Shown here: positions 57,122-64,000 of the stretch, piece after piece | Position numbering within the stretch: the stretch's first letter is position 1 | Layout of the letters: each line of letters begins with the position of its first letter | From: Ceratotherium simum simum | Taxonomy: Eukaryota; Chordata; Mammalia; Perissodactyla; Rhinocerotidae | DNA length: 64,000 nt | Reading direction: 5' to 3' | Assembly: GCF_000283155.1 (NCBI RefSeq) | Contig: NW_004454239.1 | Span: 8,081,983 to 8,145,982 of the forward strand | Translations under genes and position numbers: made by a program | Notes under the pieces: generated by a model | What the model was told of the DNA's origin: nothing | Seen by the model: only the letters and a program-made list of their open reading frames with translations | Databases searched by the model: none

Positions 57122-57298
57122 GGATATAAAAGGCCCCGAAATCTGTGCAGGAAATCTAGGCCAGGCTGAAAGAGAGGAAGGAAACCCGGAAGTGGTGGCT
57201 ATGGTCCTGATGGTCATTCTCCAAGTCGCGGGCTTTGTCCATGCATCACCTATGGAAGGGAAGAATGTGTGTACAGTTTTCCAGATGGTCTGATTTCT
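57122..57298 (+). promoter_or_regulatory. Possible TATA box with a short signal-peptide-like frame downstream
   Basis: GGATATAAAAGGCCCC at about 57121-57136 is a good TATA match. About 85 bp on, an ATG near 57210 (GTGGCTATGG, G at +4) opens a 29-codon frame starting MVLMVILQVAGFVHASP, which looks like a signal peptide with a possible cleavage after VHA. It ends at a stop near 57293. No strong splice donor is clear and no homologue is recognised. It could be a first exon or pseudogene fragment, or chance. Confidence 0.25.
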
Positions 57299-58500
57299 AG
57301 AGTAGACGGCTAAAACTACCCCCTCCAAGCCTTACTTTTGGAGAACTTTATAGTGATCTAACCTCTGGCTCTTTGCTGAGCTCTGGGGTTTCAAAACTTC
57401 CCCCTGAAAGTCATGATGCTCATGCTCCTACCTCCACATGCCTTCACCTCAAGCATTCTTGATGCTTTCACCATATCCTATGTAAAGGTCAAGGTCTGGC
57501 ATTAAGCTTCGACTAACAAGAAACTTCTAGAAGAGTTCACAATGGTTGAAGCAATGGAGGTAGGGTAAGAGAAAGCTCCTTGAATAAGGCAATGGGGTAG
57601 CAAGAAACTATGGCTCTGAGCAAAGCAGGCTTAGCTAAGGTCATATGATGTATCAGGAGCAGATTTGGGCTTGAACTCTGAGTCTTCTGGCTCTTAAAGC
57701 AGTATCCTCCTTCCCTAGCAAGTAAATTTTCAACAATGAATTTATGTCAAGAAAAAATAAAGCCGTAAGCTCTACGCATCCCAAGGCCTTTCAAACATGC
57801 AGCCATATCACAGGTTTCAGTTCTCAAGGACAACGTGGGTTAAACTTTTCCTCCCATGCACTGTACCTACAATTGGCCTGAGTGGGTGGGGAGGGAGGGA
57901 GAAGGAGAGGAGCATAAACAGAGTGATCAGTGAGCAATTCCGCCCACAACTCCACTAAGTGTGAGAGGCCCGGGACCAAACACGGGATGAAACAAGACTC
58001 TCCCATTCCTTCCATCAGCCTAATTCTGCACACGCCTCTCACAGCATGGACCCCTCGCTGAGCCAAGGAGTGACTCTTGCATTTGAATCTTTGCATTTTC
58101 TATACAAAGTGACTTCTGAACACAAACCAAAATTCTGGTGATTCGTTGAAGAAGAAGAATCTATTGCAACATCTGCTGAAAGTTTTGAAAGGTCATTTGA
58201 CAGCAATTTTCACCTTCTGTGATGAGTTTAGCACCTAACCACTAGGTAAGATACAATTCCATGGCAGCCACTTGACTCAGCCTCGGTCCCTGTGCTCCCC
58301 TCATATTGTCTAGGTAGACCAGGAAAGGACTCATATCACGTCTAAGATAACAGAAAGAGAGAGCCTGCTTTACTCAGACTCTCCCCACCTCAGCAGTCCT
58401 TCGCCTCTTCTTTGTTCCCTAGAGGCAAATACAACAAAACATGAATGTGTGAATGGCTGCCAACTGGTAGTATTACCTAAACCTAGCCTTTTTTTTTGGT
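57299..58500. other. Unique DNA with one antisense MIR fragment
   Basis: At about 57595-57712 an antisense MIR is seen (AAGGTCATATGATGTATCAG, then TTGGGCTTGAACTCTGAGTC and GGCTCTTAAAGCAGTATCC). The rest is unique with no recognised gene. Confidence 0.5.
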
Positions 58501-59020
58501 CATTAATCCTGCAAATATGTCTATTCTTAGATGGCTGCAATTCCCAATTTGCTGCTTGTCATAACAGTCATTAGGAGTGGAAAATATTATCAAATGACTC
58601 ACAGAGAAAATAATCTGGGAACTTCAGTGCTTTTCTCCATGGCCTTAGGACCAAGTATTGGCTGAGCCCAAGTGCCTGACGGGACCTTGGGCTGGCCGGG
58701 GTCTGGTTGTGGGGAGCAGTTACATGCCTAGTAATAAACACTTAAGAGAATTGATAGTGTTTCTTAGTTTTATTTATTTTTTAAAGACACGGCTTCCTTG
58801 TGGGTAGAATTAGAGGGTCAGATGAGATCAGTGGTTTCCAGATATCAGCTTAGGGACTGGTTGCTTGTCTGCTACAAAATGAGAAAAGCAAGGACGAGTA
58901 GTGCTTTGGTCATCAAGCTAAATTTATTTGCTACAAAGGACTTTTCTTTATTCCAAGGTTATATTCTGGTGGTTAGTGATAATAGATGGCAATTTAAAAA
59001 ATGCCTTTGATTAGCAAAAT
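58501..59020. other. Unique AT-rich DNA, possible conserved element
   Basis: Words such as CATTAATCCTGCAAATATG and GTCATAACAGTCATTAGGAG occur at 58500-58620 without a repeat family. The remainder is unremarkable. Confidence 0.35.
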
Positions 59021-59244
59021 AAAAGAAGTGAGGGGCCAGCTGGGTGGCGTAGTGGTTAAGTTCACGCGCTCCACTTTGGTGGCCCAGAGTTCGCAGGTTT
59101 GGATCCCAGGTGTGGGCCTACGCACTACTCAACAAGCCATGCTGTGGTGGCACCCCATATACAAAGTAGAGGAAGATGGGCACAGATGTTAGCTCAGGGA
59201 CAATCTTCCCACCAAAAAAAAAAAAAAAAAAAAAAAGAAGTGAG
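59021..59244 (+). mobile_element. ERE SINE with perfect target-site duplication
   Basis: The head GGGGCCAGCTGGGTGGCGTA starts at 59032. The A-box region (TGGCGTAGTGGTTAAG) and B-box-like GGTTTGGATCCC are clear, followed by the ATAGGAAGATGGGCACAG-type body (TAGAGGAAGATGGGCACAGA) and an A-tail of about 20 bases. AAAAGAAGTGAG at 59021-59032 is repeated exactly at 59233-59244. The pure tail and perfect duplication suggest a fairly recent insertion. Confidence 0.96.
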
Positions 59245-59339
59245 CAACTGGATACCAGTTTCTGAGTTACTTCAGTCCTCTCACCTGTCGCTCTGGTCTC
59301 CAGCATGGGCCCCAGGCATCTGAGCAACTTAGCATTCTT

Positions 59340-59620
59340 GTGCAGGGAGTTTGTGTTCACTCTTCAAGATTCAAATAGAGTGTCACTTCCTCCTAGAAGC
59401 CTTCCCTGATGACTTTCACCCAAACTCACCCCCACAAGTGTGCTTGTCCTCTGTGTTGTCACAACTCTGAGTACACATTTCTATTGGGCACTTGGGAACT
59501 TGTGTTGTAGTTTTCTGTTGCATTTGTATTTCCCCAGGAGATAGGGAAGCCTTGTAGGGTGAGGTGGTGATCTGTTTCTTCCTTATTTTTGTAGCCTTGA
59601 GTCTCACCACTGGGACTGAC
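59340..59620 (+). mobile_element. L2 LINE fragment, sense
   Basis: GTGTCACTTCCTCCTAGAAG, CCTTCCCTGATGACTTTCAC and TTGCATTTGTATTTCCCCAG, followed by a 'gatctgtttcttccttattt' stretch, follow L2 3' order. Confidence 0.7.
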
Positions 59621-60150
59621 ACACACGAATCAGGGCTCAACAGAACACAGATGGAACACTCAAATCAGGACAGTTGAAGAGATCATGCTAGGGACCATTC
59701 ACAAAGGTGTAGGTTGGGTGTAGGGAAGCCACAAGGATAGTGCAGGAGCCTGCATCTGGGAAGGTCTCCACATCTGGAACAGGGGCAGGAGGATGGTGTG
59801 GAGACAGCCTGACAGGAGCTGAGAGCTATCCAGGAACACAGCCAGGCCCTGGTGACAAGCAGAGAGAGAGCCAAAGAACGATACCTGGCCTTTCCTTCCT
59901 CCCTCCAGTCTCCTGCAAGGACTGCCCCTTGGATGGAAGCCAGCCAGAAGGCAGGAGCAAGAGAGCCTATTGATGTTGTCCGTGCAGGTTGGCCTCACCA
60001 GGCACACGGCAAGAAGAAAAGGGTGGAGAGTGAGGCTGAGGGGCAAACCGAAGACCTCCAGCACAGCAGTACTAAGCAAATGTGTTTGGAATAAATGACT
60101 GTTTCTGGGCAGGTCATTGGGCCATGTAAATATTTATGCTTAGAGTGAGG
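59621..60150. other. Unique DNA, nothing recognised
   Basis: No repeat family or exon signature is recognised. A 126-codon antisense frame at 59699-60079 has no domain. Confidence 0.4.
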
Positions 60151-60156
60151 TGACAA

Positions 60157-60262
60157 TGTTGATGATGATGATGACAATGACAACCATGATGGTGGTGGCG
60201 ATATTGGTCATGATGACAATGGTGGTAATGATGCTGCTGCTGCTAATGGTGGTGATGATGAG
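60157..60262 (+). repeat. (GAT)n-type imperfect trinucleotide repeat
   Basis: Interrupted GATGATGAT, GGTGGTGG and GCTGCTGCTGCT runs lie just before a MIR and probably expanded from its ATTATT-type or adjacent sequence. Confidence 0.8.
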
Positions 60263-60528
60263 AACAAATAGCTAACATTTATTGAATACTTACCATATTC
60301 TAGGGACTGAGCTAAACACTTTATGTACTTCATCTCAATTAATCCTCACAACCCTATGAGATGGGCATTATTATTATTATTCCCACATTAGAGATAGGGA
60401 GATGGAGGCTCAGAAAGAGCAAACAACTTGCTAATGGTCACACATCTTGGATGGGAGGAGCTGGAGTTCCAGCCTAAGTGCCTGACTCCAGAGCCTAAGT
60501 GATACTCACGGCACCATACTGCCTCACT
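60262..60528 (-). mobile_element. MIR SINE, antisense, nearly complete
   Basis: TAACATTTATTGAATACTTA, CATCTCAATTAATCCTCAC, AACCCTATGAGATGGGCATT, ATTATTATTATTCCCACATT, GGCTCAGAAAGAGCAAACAA and CACCATACTGCCTCAC trace antisense MIR from end to end. It is one of the best MIR copies here. Confidence 0.93.
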
Positions 60529-60599
60529 TTCAGCCTCCTTGCATGTGTGCACCAGCTCCGTTACTCTATTCTGAAATCTTCACTGCGTTTCCATTAACC

Positions 60600-60995
60600 A
60601 AAGTCTCAAATCCAGAGTCTTGATTTCCAGGCCCCTCATTTTCTGGTCCTTTTCCAGTCTTACCCTCTAATATTTCTACCCACACAGCTTATTTCACCTC
60701 AGCAAGGGCAAGACTATCCTAAATATCCCGACCTCTGTGTGTTTGCTCATGCAATTTTTATGCCTGGAATTAATTCCCACTGCTCCCTCCAACCCTCTGA
60801 CCTTCCCCTAGATCAAAATTCTGCCTTTAAGATTCAAGTCAAAATTGTTTCCTCCTTCCAGTACCTTCCCTGACACACCCCTCCCCCTGCCTCTCTTCCT
60901 CTCTTCCTCTCTTCCCTGCCTGAGATGGATTACATTTTGTTCATTTCTCTCTGCTACCTGCTGATAGTCAGTGCCCAATAAATATTTTGTGCATA
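60600..60995 (+). mobile_element. L2 LINE, 3' part, sense
   Basis: GTGTGTTTGCTCATGCAATT, ATGCCTGGAATTAATTCCC, TTCAAGTCAAAATTGTTTCC, AGTACCTTCCCTGACAC and GTGCCCAATAAATATTTTGT follow sense L2 order. Confidence 0.88.
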
Positions 60996-61079
60996 CATCT
61001 GAGAAAGAATATAACCTGAAACCCTTCTTGCTCATTGACTATTTTCAAATCACAATGAGAGTTGTCACTTCATCAATTC

Positions 61080-61166
61080 GTGAATCCATGCATCAATGCA
61101 CCCACGCATGCATCCATCCCTTCCTCCCTCCCTCCATTCAGCCGTTTCTCCATCTCTCCATTCATC
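61080..61166 (+). repeat. (CATC/CCTC)n-type tetranucleotide-rich stretch
   Basis: CATGCATCCATCCC, CCTCCCTCCCTCC and CCATTCATCC words occur in succession with many interruptions. Confidence 0.6.
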
Positions 61167-61294
61167 CATTAAACATAGTAAGATAAATGCTGGATAGATC
61201 AACAAGAAAAAAGTGAGTCCCATTTTGTGTTGGCTGGCTATGTAGGTTGACTGAGGGATTTTACCTGGAGACAAAGAGACATATAAGGTGGGAA

Positions 61295-61430
61295 GTAAAA
61301 ATGTATGTGCTTGGAGTCAGACAGAGCCGGGACACAGTTTTTCTTTTACAGAGAAGCTTTGGACCTTGGATGAGTTTCTTAGCCATTCTGAGCCTCGGAT
61401 TCCTCATCTGTAAAATAGACTCAAAATTCC
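61295..61430 (+). mobile_element. MIR SINE fragment, sense
   Basis: GGAGTCAGACAGAGCCGGG, TGAGTTTCTTAGCCATTCTG, AGCCTCGGATTCCTCATCTG and TAAAATAGACTC match the sense MIR core. Confidence 0.8.
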
Positions 61431-62117
61431 GGTGTAATGCAGAGACCTAGACAGCCCAGGACAGGAGCAAGGTCTCATTTCGAAGAAGCACGGCTTAAAC
61501 AGAAACTGAAACCTTTGCTCCCATCTTTCCAAAAGATTTCAAGGGGTCCCATTACATTTCCCTCCAGCTCTTAATAAAAATCCCCCTTTCCTTCTCTCCT
61601 CCTGGAGCTGTGGGTGCTCTCACCCTCTCCTACTTTAGAGACTTCTCTCTCCTCTCCACGTGGGCCACTCCTGTTCCCTTGACCACTGTCCCCTCTGCCC
61701 TCTGGAGGACTCCTTGAGAAGCCGGACATGTCCCAGGGCCTTTCTGCAGGCATCACACTCCCTGGGGAGTGAAGATCTTTTTCCCCTGATTGGTTTCTTC
61801 TCAATGTCCACCTGCTGCTTTCTCCTTTCTCTGCTAAAATACCCTTTACACCAGCACACCTCCCTGCCAAGGTAAGTGTAAGGACTGGAGATCATATGAA
61901 GAGACCACACAGCACAGGGCCCAGCACCCAGGAGGCCTCGCACACGAAGCCCTGAGTGGTTTGGAGAAAACAAGGTGGGCTTCACGGAAGAGGTGCACCT
62001 TGACATTGACTAGGAGATGGGGATGCTTCAGCGGATTTCCTGAAGGGCTGCCTGCTGCTCCTATGAGGGGCTCTAGGGCCTCAAGGGTTCTACACGAATC
62101 TGCTTTCACAAACAAGG
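61431..62117. other. Unique DNA, nothing recognised
   Basis: No gene or repeat family is recognised; a frame of 123 codons at 61635-62006 has no signature. Confidence 0.4.
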
Positions 62118-62687
62118 GTAGATTTCTTTTAAAAAAACTTTAGTTAAAAAAAATTAAAGAGGTAATATATTCTTACTGTTCAAAAATCAAGATCGTAAAA
62201 GGGACACGTGAAGAAGTCGTGCTCCCACTCCTGTCTCCAACCACGCCCTCTGAAGCCTCTGCCTCTACCGTCACCACTGGCATTAGTTTCTTGCTGATGT
62301 GTCCAGTGCTCTGCGTATTTAAAGAGGAAGTAATACCTGTGCACAGTAAAAAAATCAGTCACGAGATGATGGTGTGCTGTGGGTAGAGGATTCCCTCCCA
62401 CCCCACTCCTTCGTTACCGCTTTGCAGAGGGACCACCACCCGACCCTTTCTCCTGTGTCTGCTTCCAGAGATATGCCATGCATAACCAAGCCTGTAGATG
62501 TAGATATCTTACGAACACGTGTGTGTTCTTCACGCCAATAGTAGCGCACTACACTCACCGTTCCGCTTGCTGCTGCTTTCTCCGCCACTATATGTCTTGG
62601 AAGTGTTTTCTATCAGTTTACAAAAATCTGGCTTATTCCCTTTTTGGACTGTCTACTCTTCCTCAATCTGGATATTACGTGATTCAT
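62118..62687 (-). mobile_element. Old L1 (L1ME/L1MC-like) 3' region, part 1, antisense
   Basis: AAGAGGTAATATATTCTTAC, TGTTCAAAAATCAAGATCG, AGTGCTCTGCGTATTTAAAG and ACTATATGTCTTGGAAGTG follow the antisense 3' part of an old L1 subfamily. It continues after the younger L1 at 63008. Confidence 0.75.
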
Positions 62688-63007
62688 CTTTTATTTATTT
62701 TATTTTTTACGGGGGTCACATTGGTTTATAACATTCCTATAAATTTTAGGTGTACATCATTATGTTTAGACTTCTGTATAGACTACATCGTGTTCACCAC
62801 CGAAAGTCTAATTGCTGTCCATCACCACACACATGTGCCCTCTCCCCCTTTCCCCTTTCTCCCTTCCTCCCACCCACTCCTCCTGTGGTAACCACAAGTC
62901 TGTTCCCGGTATCTGTGTGCTTGTTTGTTTGTGTATCTTCCGCATATGAGTGAAGTCATATGGTATTTGTCTTTCTCTGTCTGACTTATTTCACTTAGCA
63001 TAATTTC
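62688..63007 (-). mobile_element. Younger L1 3' end nested in the old L1, 5'-truncated
   Basis: The 3' end shares ACGGGGGTCACATTGGTTTA and TTTTAGGTGTACATCATTA with the L1s at 11405 and 44099, then runs to GACTTATTTCACTTAGCATA. It is only about 320 bp long. Flanks CGTGATTCAT (62678-62687) and CATGATTTAT (63008-63017) match in 8 of 10 positions, possibly a decayed duplication. Confidence 0.88.
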
Positions 63008-63209
63008 CATGATTTATTAAACATTAAAGCATATTAAGAGTCCTGCTGACACATTCTTTGCTTGTCTCTAATGTTTGCCCTGTAAACAATACTGCCGCGA
63101 ATATCTTTGCACATATGTCACTTTGCACATGTGGAAAAGAAATTGAATAAAAGTCCTAAAAGTGAAATTGAAGAGTCAAAGGTTTTAATATTTTAAATTC
63201 TGATAGATA
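63008..63209 (-). mobile_element. Old L1, part 2, antisense
   Basis: CTGTAAACAATACTGCCGCG, TTGCACATATGTCACTTTGC and AAGTGAAATTGAAGAGTC, followed by GATAGATATTGCCAGATAG, continue the old L1 in order. Confidence 0.75.
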
Positions 63210-63620
63210 TTGCCAGATAGAGCTTCTTATGAGTCAGGATAAGCTGGATTACGCTGGTAAGAAATAACTCAAATCTCCCTGGTTTAAACAACAAAGGTTC
63301 ATTTCTTGTTAATGCTCCACGTCCATCATGGATTCTGCGGACTCTGCCCTGCACTGTCCTCTTGCTGAGGCCCAGGTGACAGCACAGCCACACTCTGGAG
63401 CCATTGTGGTCGCCACAGCAGAGGGACTTGAAAAGGAAATGTGCTGAATTGCACACTGGTCTTAAAGTCTCTGTCTGGAAGTGACACCTTTATATTTTAT
63501 TGGTCACAGCAAGTCACGTGGGGTAGATCAGTGCAATCCCGCTGGGTGCCTGGAAGAAGAGCGAGCAGCCCTGGGGACCACCGCTCTCTGCAGAGACCAC
63601 CCCATCTCACCAGGCCCTGA
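63210..63620 (+). mobile_element. Ancient interspersed repeat inside the old L1 (unassigned)
   Basis: GTCAGGATAAGCTGGATTAC, CTGGTTTAAACAACAAAGG, TTCATTTCTTGTTAATGC, TCTGTCTGGAAGTGACACC and GTCACGTGGGGTAG follow the same type of repeat as at 10312 and 17641. It splits the old L1, which resumes near 63621. Confidence 0.6.
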
Positions 63621-63740
63621 CAGCGGGTGAGGACGCCGGGGTCCCACACCCTTGCCAATGGTGTCTCAGCAAAGGTCTTGATTTTGGCTTATCTGACAGG
63701 TGAAAAATCTTACTTCATGAAATTTAATTTCATAGAAGTT
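63621..63740 (-). mobile_element. Old L1, part 3, antisense
   Basis: CACCCTTGCCAATGGTGTC and GGCTTATCTGACAGGTGAAA match the antisense old L1 ('ccttgccaacactgtgtg', 'tctgataggtgaaaaat') and continue the element beyond the inserted repeat. Confidence 0.7.
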
Positions 63741-64000
63741 TATTTATTTTTTTTATTTGTTTTTTTGAGGAAGATCAGCCCTGAGCTAACATCCATGCCA
63801 ATCCTCCTCTTTTTTTTGTGAAGACTGGCCCTGAGCTAACATCTATTGCCAATCCTCGTCCTTTTTAATTTTTTTTCCCCTTTTTCTCCCCAAAGCCCCA
63901 GTAGATAGTTGTCTGTCATAGTTGCACATCTTTCTAGTTGCTGTATGTGGGACGCCGCCTCAGCATGGCTGGACAAGAGGTGCGTCGGTGTGCGCCCGGA
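63741..64000 (-). mobile_element. ERE SINE (longer subtype), antisense, cut by the window end
   Basis: It starts in a T-rich tail and runs through GAGGAAGATCAGCCCTGAGC and TAACATCCATGCCAATCCTC. The phrase CCCTGAGCTAACATC appears twice (about 63779 and 63829) because of an internal tail-like duplication, then GGGACGCCGCCTCAGCATGG and GTGCGTCGGTGTGCGCCC follow. The head is beyond position 64000. Confidence 0.93.

Overview
This window is vertebrate nuclear DNA, almost certainly from a perissodactyl and most likely an equid. The strongest clue is at least four tRNA-Ser-derived SINEs of the equine repetitive element (ERE) type, at about 18126, 45346, 59032 and 63741. The rest of the repeat content is typically eutherian: MIR and L2 fragments, old L1M elements, younger L1s with a lineage-specific 3' end, a solo ERV1-type LTR and small MITEs. 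Horse, ass, zebra, rhinoceros and tapir cannot be told apart by eye. There is no sign of bacterial, phage or plasmid DNA.

No functional protein-coding gene can be supported. Every long open frame is an antisense shadow of an L1, an artefact of a tandem repeat whose unit is a multiple of three, or a chance frame in GC-rich non-coding DNA. The only recognisable coding sequences are decayed L1 ORF1 and ORF2 copies. The window is probably intergenic or deep intronic.

Layout. (1) 1-11,390 is GC-rich and mostly unique. It holds a 69-bp minisatellite with an assembly gap, G-quadruplex motifs, a TG-rich minisatellite with a compound period near 138 bp, a small CpG-rich patch and several MIR fragments. 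(2) 11,405-16,645 is an antisense L1 with a likely 14-bp target-site duplication, an internal ORF2 deletion and tandem 5' UTR monomers. (3) 16,660-37,780 is mixed unique DNA with scattered old repeats, an 81-bp minisatellite, a palindromic MITE and several AT-motif-rich blocks that look like conserved non-coding elements. (4) 37,785-56,700 is a 19-kb stack of L1 sequence, all in the same antisense orientation. It contains a clean nested insertion with a 17-bp duplication, a repeated 5'UTR-ORF1 unit behind a long L1, an ERE inside that L1, and an ERV1-type solo LTR inside another L1. (5) 56,701-64,000 is unique DNA with MIR, L2 and ERE copies, a possible TATA box upstream of a short signal-peptide-like frame, and a three-layer nest of old L1, younger L1 and other repeats.

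The main biological story is retrotransposon history: repeated same-strand L1 insertion into L1, 5' UTR structures made of tandem monomers, and insertions that can be ordered in time. I did not find a convincing new gene system. All repeat family names come from recognising consensus features, not from a database search.
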